Positions 17,565-26,393 are shown, numbered from the stretch's first letter. The stretch is DNA of 64,000 bases from Bog-473 sp963754445 (GCA_963754445.1 CAVWFT010000002.1:1426001-1490000); one strand, 5' to 3'. Notes: generated by a model from the sequence alone, not told the origin. Numbers and translations are program-made.

Positions 17565-17642
17565 TTTGATATCTGAAATATTACATATTATGTTGCCCGG
17601 AGTCGCATTCCGCCTGGAGTTCGCGGGGAGAAGGGAAAGCCG
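17565..17642. promoter_or_regulatory. AT-rich divergent promoter region, gntR / ntaA-like
   Basis: GATATCTGAAATATTACATATTATG is the most AT-rich run in the neighbourhood (about 17568-17592), between the divergent GntR regulator and monooxygenase genes. It probably carries both promoters and the GntR site, but I cannot assign -10/-35 boxes with confidence. Confidence 0.4.
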
Positions 17643-19001
17643 ATGGCCGTCAGTCCGAAGCGCCAGATGGCACTGGTGGGGTTCATGCAGGCGGGGAACG
17701 CCACGGTGTACGCCGGCTCGTGGCGCCATCCGGCGACCGAGCACGGGTTCCTGAAGGCCAGCTACTACGAGAAGCTGGCCCGCACCCTCGAACAAGGTTG
17801 TTTCGACCTCATGTTCTTCGACGACCGTCTCGCCATGCCCGGGATCTACGCGGGCTCGGTGGCCGAGGCGGTACGCACCGGCGCTCGGCCGGTGAAGCTG
17901 GACCTCAGCATCGTGCTCGGGATCTGTGCGGCCGCGACGAGCCGCATCGGGCTGGGTGCCACCTACTCGACGACGTACTACACGCCGTTCCACGTGGCCC
18001 GCACGTTCGCCACGCTGGACCATCTCTCCGGGGGTCGAGCGGCCTGGAACGTCGTGACGTCCGTCAACGACGGCGAAGCGCAGAACTACGGCATGCGCGA
18101 GGCGCTGCCGCACGACAAGCGGTACGACCGGGCCGACGAGTTTCTCGAAGCGACGACGGGCTTGTGGGACACCTGGGAAGACGACGCGCTCGTGCTCGAT
18201 CGCGAGACGCCGCTCTTCGCCGATCCCGCCAAGGTGCACGAGCTCGGCTACGAGGGCGACTGGTTCTCCGTGCGGGGCCCCCTCACCGTCCCGCGCACGC
18301 CGCAGGGAAGGCCGGTGCTGTTGCAGGCCGGATCGTCGGGCCGGGGCAGGGAATTCGCGGCGCGGTGGGCCGAGCTGATCTTCACCGGTGATCCCGACGT
18401 CGATATCGCACGCTCCCACTACAAGGACCAGAAGGAGAAGATCGGCGAGCGCGGGCGCAACCCCGAGACGGTCAAGATGCTGCCGATGGCCTACACCGTC
18501 GTGGGCGAGTCCAAGGCCCACGCCGAGGAGCGGGAGCAGCTGTTCCTCAACGAGCTCGTCGATCCCATGGCGTCGTTGACCTTGCTCTCGGAGCTGATGA
18601 ACTACGACTTCTCCGGCCTGTCCCTCGATTCGCCGATCACCGACGAGCTCATCGAGTCCGTCTCGGGCATCCGCGGGCTCGTGCAGAACATCAAGAAGCA
18701 CATCGGTGGCGACACGATGACGCTCGGCGACCTGGCCGGCCACCGGGCCACCCTCCTCCAGGGCCCACGGTTCGTGGGGACCGGTCCGGACATCGCCGAC
18801 CAGATGGAGGCCTGGTTCGACGGCGGGGCCTGCGACGGCTTCGTCATTGCGGCGACGCACTCGCCGGGGGCCTACGAGGACGTCGTGCGCCTCGTCGTCC
18901 CCGAACTCCAGCGTCGAGGTGTCTTCCGCTCCGAGTACAGCGGCACGACGTTGCGCGAGCACCTGGGCCTGGAACGCCCGGACGCCGAGCCGCGTGGCTG
19001 A
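17643..19001 (+). CDS. NtaA/SnaA/DszA-family FMN-dependent monooxygenase (LLM class)
   Basis: 452 residues, the usual length of nitrilotriacetate/pristinamycin/dibenzothiophene-sulfone monooxygenases. Family signatures are FDLMFFDDRLAMP (beta-strand 2), SRIGLGATYSTTYYTPFHVARTFATLDHLSGGRAAWNVVTS, and the VLLQAGSSGRGREFAARWAE phosphate-binding region. These enzymes use FMNH2 supplied by a separate reductase and oxidise C-N, C-S or ring carbons. There is no reductase next to it; the FMN reductase at 6468 is the nearest candidate. ATG 17643 has GGGGAGAAGGGAAAG upstream. It overlaps the next CoA-transferase start by 8 bases and is probably controlled by the divergent GntR protein. Confidence 0.92.
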   Translation: MAVSPKRQMALVGFMQAGNATVYAGSWRHPATEHGFLKASYYEKLARTLEQGCFDLMFFDDRLAMPGIYAGSVAEAVRTGARPVKLDLSIVLGICAAATSRIGLGATYSTTYYTPFHVARTFATLDHLSGGRAAWNVVTSVNDGEAQNYGMREALPHDKRYDRADEFLEATTGLWDTWEDDALVLDRETPLFADPAKVHELGYEGDWFSVRGPLTVPRTPQGRPVLLQAGSSGRGREFAARWAELIFTGDPDVDIARSHYKDQKEKIGERGRNPETVKMLPMAYTVVGESKAHAEEREQLFLNELVDPMASLTLLSELMNYDFSGLSLDSPITDELIESVSGIRGLVQNIKKHIGGDTMTLGDLAGHRATLLQGPRFVGTGPDIADQMEAWFDGGACDGFVIAATHSPGAYEDVVRLVVPELQRRGVFRSEYSGTTLREHLGLERPDAEPRG

Positions 19002-20199
19002 CATTCCGGACCTTCCGCTGCGGGGCATCCGCGTCGTCGACGCGGCCACGCTGGCGGCCGGCCCGATGGTGGCCACCGCGCTCGGGGAGTTCGGGGCCGA
19101 TGTCATCAAGGTCGAGCAGCCCGGCGCCGGCGATCCCTTGCGCACCTGGGGCCACCTGAAAGACGGCGTCGGGCTCTTCTGGAAGAGCATGGGTCGCAAC
19201 AAGCGCTGCGTCACCCTCGACCTGCGCCAGGGGGACGGCCAGGATCTCTTCCACCGACTGCTGGCGGTCAGTGACGTCGTCGTGCTGAACAACCGGCCCA
19301 GTGCGCTCGACAAGTGGGGGCTCGACTATGACACGGTGCACGCGCGTCACCCTCGACTGATCATGCTGCACGTGAGCGGTTTCGGCGGAGGGGGCCCGGC
19401 GAGCGACCGGCCCGGATTCGGCACCCTGGCCGAGGCCATGAGCGGCTTCGCCCACGTGACCGGCCAGCCCGACGGGCCGCCCACCCTGCCTCCGTTCTTC
19501 CTGGCCGACGGCGTGGCGGCTCAGGCGGCCACGTACGCGGTGATGATGGCGCTCTACCACCGCGATGTGCACGGAGCGTCCGGGCAGCACATCGACGTCA
19601 GCCTGATCGAACCCCTGGCCCGCCTGATCGAGACGACGACGCTCGCCTACAGCCACAAGGGCGTCGTGCAGCAGCGCACCGGGAACCGCCTGGACGCCAG
19701 TGCGCCGCGCAACGCGTACGTGACGTCGGACGGCCGCTGGGTGGCCCTGTCCAGCGCCTCGCTGAACATCGTGAAGCGGCTGTACCGGACGGTCGACCGT
19801 CCCGATCTGGCCGAGGACCCGGACTACGTGGACCCGGTTCGGCGCCAGGCGCACGCCGACGAGATCGACGCCATCGTGGCCGACTGGATCCGAGCCCGGC
19901 CTTTCACCGAGGTCATGGCCGCGTTCGAGCGGGCCGAGGTGGCCGCGGCCCCGGTCTACGACGCCGCGCAGCTGCTCGCCGACGAGCACCTGCGGTCGCG
20001 GGGCACCTTCGTCGAGGTGGAGGATCCCGATCTCGGGACAATGACGGTGCAGGCACCCGTGGCCCAGTTCAGCGAGACCCCGGGCCGGATCGACCACCTT
20101 GGCCGGCAGGTGGGGGCCGACAACGATGCCGTCTTCGGCGATCTGCTCGGCCTCGATGCCGGCCGCCTCGGCGCATTGCGCGCCGCCGGCACCATCTGA
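18994..20199 (+). CDS. CaiB/BaiF family III CoA-transferase
   Basis: 401 residues. The N-terminal motif LPLRGIRVVDAATLAAGPMVATALGEFGADVIKVEQPGAGDPLR is classic, and NKRCVTLDLRQGDGQD and the VSGFGGGGPASDRPGFG loop follow. The segment aligned to the nucleophilic Asp of formyl-CoA transferase reads IDVSLIEP, so a Glu may take the role. I use GTG 18994 (VADIPDLP), which overlaps the monooxygenase end by 8 bases; upstream codons lie within that gene. In context it should make the CoA ester of an acid produced by the monooxygenase, later cleaved by the CitE-like lyase encoded next. It is distinct from the CoA-transferase at 9971. Confidence 0.9.
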   Translation: MADIPDLPLRGIRVVDAATLAAGPMVATALGEFGADVIKVEQPGAGDPLRTWGHLKDGVGLFWKSMGRNKRCVTLDLRQGDGQDLFHRLLAVSDVVVLNNRPSALDKWGLDYDTVHARHPRLIMLHVSGFGGGGPASDRPGFGTLAEAMSGFAHVTGQPDGPPTLPPFFLADGVAAQAATYAVMMALYHRDVHGASGQHIDVSLIEPLARLIETTTLAYSHKGVVQQRTGNRLDASAPRNAYVTSDGRWVALSSASLNIVKRLYRTVDRPDLAEDPDYVDPVRRQAHADEIDAIVADWIRARPFTEVMAAFERAEVAAAPVYDAAQLLADEHLRSRGTFVEVEDPDLGTMTVQAPVAQFSETPGRIDHLGRQVGADNDAVFGDLLGLDAGRLGALRAAGTI

Positions 20200-20216
20200 G
20201 GGAGCGAAGGAGAGTC

Positions 20217-21128
20217 GTGCGTCCACCCCGAGCCCGTCGGTCCGAACTGGCCACGCCTGCCAGCAGCGAGCGCATGTGCGAGAAGGCCCCCCGTTCCGGA
20301 GCGGACCTGGTCTTCCTCGACCTCGAGGACGCCTGCGCGCCGTCCATGAAGGAGGCAGCCCGCTCCATCGCGGTCGGCGCGCTGACGAGCCTGGACTGGG
20401 GCCGCACCGTGCGTGCGGTACGGATCAACGGCATCGAGACGCCGTGGTGCTACGGCGACATCGTCGAAGTGGTGACCGGTGCGCCCGAGGCCATCGATGT
20501 GCTGATCGTGCCCAAGGTCCGGCGAGCCCGCGACGTCTGGTGGGTCGACGTGCTCTTGAGCCAGCTCGAGTCGAAGCTCGGGATCAGCCGGTCCATCGGC
20601 CTCGAGGTGCTGATCGAGGAAGCCGAAGGTCTGGCCAACGCACTCGAGATCGCGCAGTCGAGTGACCGACTCGAGGCGCTCATCTTCGGGGCGGGCGATC
20701 TGTCGGCGTCGCTGCATGCACGGGTCGACGGCAATTTCGATCCGGTCGTCCCGTATCCGGGCGACTTCTGGCATTTCGCCCGCAGCCAGGTGCTGACCGC
20801 AGCGCGAGCCGGGATGGTCGACGCCATCGACGCCCCCTTCCCGGCGTACCAGGAACCGGAGCGCTACCGCGCCTCGGCGTCGGCGGCGAGCGCCCTAGGA
20901 TTCGACGGCAAGTGGGCCATCCACCCGAGCCAGATCCCGATCGCCAACGAGGTCTTCTCGCCCACGGCAGAGGAGATTGCCGAGGCCCGGGAGGCCATGG
21001 TCGTCTACCGGGAGGCGGAGGAGGGCGGAGTCGGCGCGATCGGTCGCGACGGCCGGCTGGTCGACGCAGCCCACATGCGCCTCGCCGCCAACACGCTGCA
21101 CAAGGCCGCGCTGGCGGGCGGCCCCTGA
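20217..21128 (+). CDS. HpcH/HpaI (CitE-like) CoA-ester lyase
   Basis: 303 residues of the citrate-lyase-beta/malyl-CoA-lyase family. The barrel motifs are ADLVFLDLEDACAP, VIVPKVRRARDV-like strand 4, the metal-ligand Glu in GLEVLIEEAEGL and Asp in IFGAGDLSASL, and KWAIHPSQI near the C-terminus. Family members reversibly cleave beta-hydroxy acyl-CoA such as malyl- or citramalyl-CoA. GTG 20217 has AAGGAG close upstream, and the gene follows the CoA-transferase by 17 bases. It likely performs the C-C cleavage step for the CoA ester made by its neighbour. The exact ester is unknown. Confidence 0.88.
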   Translation: MRPPRARRSELATPASSERMCEKAPRSGADLVFLDLEDACAPSMKEAARSIAVGALTSLDWGRTVRAVRINGIETPWCYGDIVEVVTGAPEAIDVLIVPKVRRARDVWWVDVLLSQLESKLGISRSIGLEVLIEEAEGLANALEIAQSSDRLEALIFGAGDLSASLHARVDGNFDPVVPYPGDFWHFARSQVLTAARAGMVDAIDAPFPAYQEPERYRASASAASALGFDGKWAIHPSQIPIANEVFSPTAEEIAEAREAMVVYREAEEGGVGAIGRDGRLVDAAHMRLAANTLHKAALAGGP

Positions 21129-21270
21129 GCCGAGGGGCCATTTCGAGGTCGCCCGCAGGTCCGTCTCGCCACGATGTACCGATCATCCCAAAACCGGAAA
21201 CGCTCTTCTCATTCAGAGAGAGGGGTGCTACCATCGATCAGCAGTCGATCGTCGAGGGAGGGACCCCGTC
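21129..21270. promoter_or_regulatory. Region upstream of Rieske oxygenase with shared 13-mer
   Basis: 142 bases between the CitE-like gene and the Rieske gene. GCTCTTCTCATTC at 21202-21214 is, read on the minus strand, GAATGAGAAGAGC, matching 12 of 13 bases of the site upstream of fadD at 8321. A separate promoter for the Rieske gene is likely here. Confidence 0.4.
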
Positions 21271-22545
21271 ATGGCACGTTGGCCGAAGCCGCCGGAGGGA
21301 AGCTGGACCGAGCACTACGGGCTCGGGACCGAGCCCATCTCCTACGAGGATTCCATCTCACCGGAGTTCTACGAGCTCGAGCGTGAGGCGATCTTCAAGC
21401 GGGCCTGGCTGAACGTCGGCCGGGTCGAGCAACTGCCCCGCAAGGGCAGCTACTTCACCAAGGAGCTGGTGATCGCACGCACCTCCGTCGTGATCGTGCG
21501 CGGCGCCGACGACGAGGTCCGCGCCTTCTACAACGTCTGCCGTCACCGCGGCAACAAGTTGGTCTGGCGCGACTTCCCGCGCGAGGAGACGAGCGGCGTC
21601 TCGCGTCAATTCGTCTGCAAGTACCACGGCTGGCGTTACGACCTCGATGGCGCGTGCACGTTCGTTCAACAAGAGCAGGAGTTCTTCGACTTCGACAAGG
21701 GCGACTACGGGCTCGTCCCGCTCCACTGCGACGTGTGGGCCGGCTTCATCTTCGTCAACCTGGCCGAAGAGCCGGAGCAGAGCCTGACCGACTTCCTCGG
21801 CCCGGACGTGACGAAGCTCGAGAACTACCCGTTCGAGACGCAGACCGAGCGCTACTTCTACCGTGGCACGGTCGGGGCCAACTGGAAGCTCTACATGGAC
21901 GCCTTTCAGGAGTTCTACCACGCGCCGATTCTGCACGCGAAGCAAACGCCGCCCGACCTGTCCAACAGCATGCAACAGGCCGGGTTCGAAGCGCCCGCGT
22001 ACACGATCTCGGGGCCGCACCGGCTGGTGAGCACGGCGGGGGTGCATCCGTGGACCCTGCCCGACAACATGCTCAAGCCCATGGAGCGCATCACGCGCAG
22101 CGGGCTCTTCGGTCCGTGGGACGCGCCCGACCTCGACTACGACCCGAAGGAGGCAGGCATCAATCCGGCGGGCTGTGATCCGTGGGGTCTCGACTCGTGG
22201 CAGATCTTCCCCAATTTCGTGATCCTCGTCTGGGGGCAGAGCTGGTACCTGACCTATCACTATTGGCCCACCGCGGCCAACGAACATGTCTTCGAGGGCA
22301 CGCTGTACTTCGTGCCGCCGAAGACAGCACGTGAGCGGGTGGCCCAGGAGATCGCCGCCGTCACCTTCAAGGAGTACGGGCTGCAGGACGCCAACACCTT
22401 GGAAGCCACGCAGTCGATGCTCGAGTCACGCGTGGTGAAGCGCTTCCCGCTGAACGACCAGGAGTTGTTGTGCCGTCACCTGCACCAGGTGGCCGCCGAC
22501 TGGGTGGACGACTACAAGAAGACGCGCGAGACGGCGGAGGTGTGA
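21271..22545 (+). CDS. Rieske non-heme iron oxygenase, catalytic (alpha) subunit
   Basis: 424 residues. The Rieske [2Fe-2S] ligands are C90-x-H92 (VCRHRGNKL) and C116-x2-H119 (CKYHGW). The mononuclear iron triad fits NWKLYMDAFQEFYHAPILH: Asp210 as bridging acid, His217 and His222 as ligands. It should dihydroxylate or monooxygenate an aromatic or alicyclic substrate using electrons from a reductase; the KshB-like reductase at 23790 is close and convergently encoded. The length exceeds KshA (about 385), and the middle insert around 140-190 differs, so I do not call it KshA. ATG 21271 has GGGAGGGA upstream. A small protein gene follows after 6 bases. Confidence 0.95.
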   Translation: MARWPKPPEGSWTEHYGLGTEPISYEDSISPEFYELEREAIFKRAWLNVGRVEQLPRKGSYFTKELVIARTSVVIVRGADDEVRAFYNVCRHRGNKLVWRDFPREETSGVSRQFVCKYHGWRYDLDGACTFVQQEQEFFDFDKGDYGLVPLHCDVWAGFIFVNLAEEPEQSLTDFLGPDVTKLENYPFETQTERYFYRGTVGANWKLYMDAFQEFYHAPILHAKQTPPDLSNSMQQAGFEAPAYTISGPHRLVSTAGVHPWTLPDNMLKPMERITRSGLFGPWDAPDLDYDPKEAGINPAGCDPWGLDSWQIFPNFVILVWGQSWYLTYHYWPTAANEHVFEGTLYFVPPKTARERVAQEIAAVTFKEYGLQDANTLEATQSMLESRVVKRFPLNDQELLCRHLHQVAADWVDDYKKTRETAEV

Positions 22546-22551
22546 GGAGAG

Positions 22552-22887
22552 ATGGCTGACGCAATGCTGCCGACACAGTTTTCCGATCTGGAGCCCTTTG
22601 CGGCCACGTGGTGCCTGGCCTCGGAGGCGGAGCGTTTCGCTCAGCGCCTGGCCGTGCCGATGGACGAGATGCAGGCGTTCTACGACGCCGTCACGGCCCG
22701 TGCCGAGGAGGCGATGACCTACCTCGACGCCTTCCCGCTCGACGACATGCCCGAGGACGCGGTGAACCTGCTCCACCTCTTGTACTCCATGGTCATGGTC
22801 TCCTTCCCCGTGGAGTGCTGGGGGCAGGGGCCGGTGCCCGACACGGGTGCGGCCTATCTCGACCTGTTGGTCGAGCCTGGTCCCTGA
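22552..22887 (+). CDS. Small acidic protein of unknown function, Rieske-linked
   Basis: 111 residues, acidic, mostly predicted helical, with no motif I recognise. It begins 6 bases after the oxygenase stop and has GGAGG overlapping that stop (GGAGGTGTGAGGAGAG), so it is surely co-translated with it. It contains TWCLASEAERFAQRLAVPMDEMQAFYD and a Pro/Asp-rich middle (PLDDMPEDAVNLLHLLY). It has no Rieske or ferredoxin cysteines and is far too short for a typical beta subunit (about 170-190 residues). A cofactor-loading, assembly or stabilising partner is possible; no function is claimed. Confidence 0.75.
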   Translation: MADAMLPTQFSDLEPFAATWCLASEAERFAQRLAVPMDEMQAFYDAVTARAEEAMTYLDAFPLDDMPEDAVNLLHLLYSMVMVSFPVECWGQGPVPDTGAAYLDLLVEPGP

Positions 22888-22890
22888 TCC

Positions 22891-23757
22891 TCAGGGGAGC
22901 ACGGAGAACAGCGCCGATCCCGAGGTGATGGGGCGGTCGGCGTTGCCCTCGTCGTGGACGAGGAGGCGCACGCCGATCCGGTGTTCGGGCGCCGCGTAGG
23001 CGGTCCCGTCGACCCGGAACGGCCCGACCTTGCCCCGAGCGAGGAACATCACGTGCCAGCTGAGCACCTGGAGGCGCCGGGTGCCGGCCACGTCGGCCGC
23101 CAGGTCGACCGCGGCCGTCTCGAGCGCGATGTGCTGGGGTCCGATGTGCAGGGCGGCGTCGGGCGAGGCGAACTCGGCCGTCAGCTCGGGCAGGATCCAG
23201 TGGCCGTCGGGACGCCGTGTGGCTCCGAAGACCTGCCACAACGGCGGCAGGTCCGGCGAATCCTCGATCTCGATCCTGGCCTCGTCGAGGTCCATGCGCT
23301 CGAGCCCTTCGGGCGGTGTCCCGATGGAGGCACCTTGCCCGTCGATGAAGGCGAGGACGCGGTCGCGGTTGTCCGCGTCGACGATGAGGCAGCGCCCGTA
23401 GCCCATGGTGCGGCCCTGGTGGATCAGACCGGAGTCGCGCACCTCGATCGTCTGGACGTCGAAGCCGGGATCGAGGATCTGGATCGACGCGATGACCGGA
23501 TTGGGCACCGACACCAGATCGGCCTGGCAGCCCTCGGGCGAGCAGATGGCGAGGGGGGCCACCATGAGGCCCCCGGCCTCGTTGCGCATGTCACGGCGGA
23601 CACGGACCGTGTTGTCCTCTGGTCCAGTGTTCATGGAGGAGTGGTTGCGCCCGATGTAGCGGTAGCTGAGGAGTCCCGACCAACGTCGCGTCAGCTCCTC
23701 ACGGTAGGCCTCGGTGTCGTCCGCCAGGTCCCTGATGTCACGCATGCGCTCTGCCAT
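22891..23757 (-). CDS. Double-hotdog-like hypothetical protein (thioesterase-type fold)
   Basis: 288 residues. The middle has the PaaI/4HBT-like strand-helix pattern LIHQGRTMGYGRCLIVDADNRDRVLAFIDGQGASIG, which in hotdog thioesterases covers the long helix-edge strand. The N- and C-terminal thirds look like a second degenerate hotdog half. It may act on an acyl-CoA, but no catalytic residue can be named. It is the last gene of the minus-strand run after the ferredoxin reductase (32-base gap), and its stop lies 3 bases from the stop of the convergent Rieske-linked gene. The fold call is moderate and the function unknown. Confidence 0.65.
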   Translation of the reverse strand: MAERMRDIRDLADDTEAYREELTRRWSGLLSYRYIGRNHSSMNTGPEDNTVRVRRDMRNEAGGLMVAPLAICSPEGCQADLVSVPNPVIASIQILDPGFDVQTIEVRDSGLIHQGRTMGYGRCLIVDADNRDRVLAFIDGQGASIGTPPEGLERMDLDEARIEIEDSPDLPPLWQVFGATRRPDGHWILPELTAEFASPDAALHIGPQHIALETAAVDLAADVAGTRRLQVLSWHVMFLARGKVGPFRVDGTAYAAPEHRIGVRLLVHDEGNADRPITSGSALFSVLP

Positions 23758-23789
23758 GCGCCCACTCTGTCACCCGGCCAGGGCGATGC

Positions 23790-24857
23790 TCACATTGCCT
23801 CGTATTCCACGGTGACCTTGTCACCTTTGGGCACGCCCTGGCAGGTGAGGATCCATCCCTCTTCGACTTCCTCGGGTGTGAGCGCGTTGTTCGCCCGCAT
23901 GGTGGCTCCGCCCTCGCGCAACATGGCCATGCAGGTGGCGCAGTTGCCGGACTCGCAGGAGAAGGGTGGGCGCAGGCCGCCCCGCCGCGCCGTCTCGAGC
24001 AAGGTGTCCCCGCGCTGGTACGTCACCACGACCTTCTTCTTGTTCAGGACCACGGTCACCTCGGCCGGAACCGCGTCGGTATCCGTGTCCGGATCCCCGG
24101 CGGCCTCGGCCGCCACCTCCTTCTCCTGCTGTTGCACCAAGAAGCGCTCGATGAAGATCCGCTCGGGCGGGACGCCGCAGCGTGCGAGCGCGGACTCGAC
24201 GAGGTCCATGAACGGACCGGGACCGCAGACGTAGAAGTCGGCGTGCGAGGTGCCGCCCACGAAGCGCTCCACGTCCTCCGGTGTGAGCAAACCTGTCTCG
24301 GCGTCGATGTGGTGCCGCACCTCGAGCCGATCCCGGTGCGCGGCAGCCAGATCGGTCAGTGCCATTTCGAATATGACCGACGACCGGTCGCGGTTGGCAT
24401 AGAGCAGACGGACGGGCCGCCCCGTCGCGGCCAGGGTGTGTTTGGCGATGGACATGACCGGCGTGATGCCGCTCCCGCCACAGAAGGCCACCACCGGACG
24501 TTCACCCTCTTGGGGGCAGAAGACGCCGGCGGGCTTGGTCAGCTCGACCGGGTCACCAACTGACACCCGGTCGATGAAGTGATTGGAGACGAGGCCACCC
24601 GGGACCCGCTTGACGGTGACGGTGAGGTCGCGATCGGTCACGGGTGCACTCGACATCGAATAGGAGCGCAACTGCTCCTCCCCGTCGATGTGGAATCGAA
24701 AGGTGCAGAACTGTCCCGGTCGGTAGCCGAAGAGGTCCGCCACGTCGTCGGGGACCTCGAGCACGAACGAGCGGGCGTCCTCGGTCTCGTGGATGACCTG
24801 GGCGACCCTGAGTCGGTGATAGCCGTGTTCGCGCAGGACGCGGGTCTGCTCGTTCAT
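23790..24857 (-). CDS. Ferredoxin-NADP reductase-type oxygenase reductase (KshB/Hmp-like), C-terminal 2Fe-2S
   Basis: 355 residues, the same domain order and length as mycobacterial KshB. An N-terminal FAD domain (LRSYSMSSAP), an NAD(P) domain (VVAFCGGSGITPVMSIAKH and FYVCGPGPFMDLVE), and a C-terminal plant-type [2Fe-2S] ferredoxin (CESGNCATC with a distal Cys in WILTCQG). It shuttles electrons from NADH or NADPH to a Rieske oxygenase. The Rieske subunit at 21271 is the obvious partner although on the other strand. The start is ATG 24857 with a GGAG-containing leader; the frame to 24908 adds only a basic stretch. It follows the aldehyde dehydrogenase by 57 bases. Confidence 0.92.
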   Translation of the reverse strand: MNEQTRVLREHGYHRLRVAQVIHETEDARSFVLEVPDDVADLFGYRPGQFCTFRFHIDGEEQLRSYSMSSAPVTDRDLTVTVKRVPGGLVSNHFIDRVSVGDPVELTKPAGVFCPQEGERPVVAFCGGSGITPVMSIAKHTLAATGRPVRLLYANRDRSSVIFEMALTDLAAAHRDRLEVRHHIDAETGLLTPEDVERFVGGTSHADFYVCGPGPFMDLVESALARCGVPPERIFIERFLVQQQEKEVAAEAAGDPDTDTDAVPAEVTVVLNKKKVVVTYQRGDTLLETARRGGLRPPFSCESGNCATCMAMLREGGATMRANNALTPEEVEEGWILTCQGVPKGDKVTVEYEAM

Positions 24858-24914
24858 GTGTTTCCGCTCCCGGTGCGATTCGCGTGCGGCCCGCCGCAGG
24901 CCCGACACCCGAAC

Positions 24915-26393
24915 CTATTGTGGCGTGGGCCAGGCGACTGACTTGGTCTCCAGGTACTGGTCGAAGCCGGCCAACCCGTTCTGACGGCCGATGCCGCTGT
25001 GCTTGTAGCCGCCGAAGGGCATGTCGGCCTGACCGATCGGCATGCCACCGTTGACGGCGAAGGTGCCGGTGCGGATGCGTTCGGCCACCGAGAGTGCCCG
25101 CTCGAGCGAACCGGAGAAGACGCCGCCCGAGAGGCCGTAGACGCTGTCGTTGGCGATGCGCACGGCGTCGTCGTCATCGTCGTAGGGGATGGCCACGAGC
25201 ACTGGCCCGAAGATCTCCTCTTGCGCGATGGTCATGGAGTTGTCCACATGGGTGAAGAGGGTGGGCTCGACGAACCACCCCTTCGGCAGATGTGCTGGGC
25301 GGCCGCCCCCGAGAGCCAGCGTGGCGCCCTCCTCGACACCCTTGGCGATGTAGCCGAGCACGCGGTCGCGCTGCTTGGCCGAGATGACGGGGCCCATGAG
25401 CACGTCGGGCTGTTGGGGGTCGCCGTAGGGGACCGAGCCCAAGGTGGCCTTGAGGATCTCGACCCCCTCGTCGTAGCGCGAACGGGGGAGGAGCATGCGG
25501 GTCTGAATGGCACAGCCCTGTCCGGCGTGGAAGCAGACGGCGATGCCCGAGGGTACCGATGTCGCGAAGTCGGCGTCGTCCAAGACGATGGTGGCCGACT
25601 TGCCGCCGAGCTCGAGGAAGACGCGTGTGAGCGTCGCCGCACCCTTCTCCATGATGCGCTTTCCCACTGCGGTCGAGCCGGTGAACGAAATGAGGTCGAC
25701 CTTCGGCGAGAGGGTCAGCTCCTCGCCGACCAGGTGGTCCGAAGACGGCACCACGTTGAGCACGCCGGCGGGAAAGTCGGTCTGCTCGGCCACGAGCCGG
25801 CCGAGGCGCGTCGCGTTCCAAGGCGTGTCGGGAGCCGGCTTGAGGATCACCGTGTTGCCGGTCGCCAGGGCCTGGCCGAGCTTGTTGAGCGTGACCTCGA
25901 GCGGGAAATTCCACGGCACGATCGCCCCGACGACTCCGATGGGCTCCTTCCAGACCTGCCGGGTGTTCGCCGTGCCCCGGCGGTCGACGATCGACGGCAG
26001 GTCGCTGCGCCAGGCGTACTCGTCGATGAGCTTGACGGGGTAGCGGAGCGCGCCGTCGAGGGGGATGTCCAACTGGTTGGCATGCGTGGTCATGCGCGGG
26101 CAGCCCACCTCGAGGATCAACTCTTCGCGCAGGGCCTCCCGGTCCTTTTCGAGCGCCTCCTGGAGTTGGCTCAGGCATTCCTTGCGTCGGTCCTTGTTGG
26201 TGGACCAGTCCGTCTCGTCGAACCCGCGTCGGGCGGCGTCGATGGCCCGATGCATGTCCCCCTTCGAGGCGTCGGCCACCGGACCGAGCACCTCCTCGGT
26301 GGCGGGATTGATGTTGTCGAAGGTCCTGCCCGACTCGGCTTCGACCAGCGCGCCGTCGACGAGCATCCTGACTTCGTGGCCGGGTTCTGTCAT
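24915..26393 (-). CDS. Aldehyde dehydrogenase (NAD(P)-dependent)
   Basis: 492 residues. All family landmarks are present: WNFPLEVTLNKLGQALATGNTVILKPAPDTP, FTGSTAVGKRIM, catalytic Glu in LELGGKSA, and catalytic Cys in HAGQGCAIQTR, then EEIFGPVL and the C-terminal PFGGYKHSGIGRQNG. It oxidises an aldehyde to the acid and so could follow hydroxylation by the oxygenases here. ATG 26393 is used; the frame to 26462 crosses the AT-rich promoter zone. It lies between the dehydrogenase pair (26509-28604) and the ferredoxin reductase, all on the minus strand, but has its own probable promoter at 26438-26466. Confidence 0.95.
   Translation of the reverse strand: MTEPGHEVRMLVDGALVEAESGRTFDNINPATEEVLGPVADASKGDMHRAIDAARRGFDETDWSTNKDRRKECLSQLQEALEKDREALREELILEVGCPRMTTHANQLDIPLDGALRYPVKLIDEYAWRSDLPSIVDRRGTANTRQVWKEPIGVVGAIVPWNFPLEVTLNKLGQALATGNTVILKPAPDTPWNATRLGRLVAEQTDFPAGVLNVVPSSDHLVGEELTLSPKVDLISFTGSTAVGKRIMEKGAATLTRVFLELGGKSATIVLDDADFATSVPSGIAVCFHAGQGCAIQTRMLLPRSRYDEGVEILKATLGSVPYGDPQQPDVLMGPVISAKQRDRVLGYIAKGVEEGATLALGGGRPAHLPKGWFVEPTLFTHVDNSMTIAQEEIFGPVLVAIPYDDDDDAVRIANDSVYGLSGGVFSGSLERALSVAERIRTGTFAVNGGMPIGQADMPFGGYKHSGIGRQNGLAGFDQYLETKSVAWPTPQ

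Noticed and set aside
17561..17576. TCAG...CTGA as a GntR operator
   Set aside because: Only the outer four bases pair; the inner part is not symmetric, so it is too weak to call.
17565..19313. Long upstream extension of the gntR frame (805 residues in total)
   Set aside because: It runs antisense through the monooxygenase gene and shows no domain; only the last 222 residues are GntR.
21271..22545. KshA (3-ketosteroid 9-alpha-hydroxylase) assignment
   Set aside because: Rieske and iron motifs fit any group of Rieske oxygenases; length and inserts differ from KshA and no other core ring-degradation gene (hsaC, kstD) is present.
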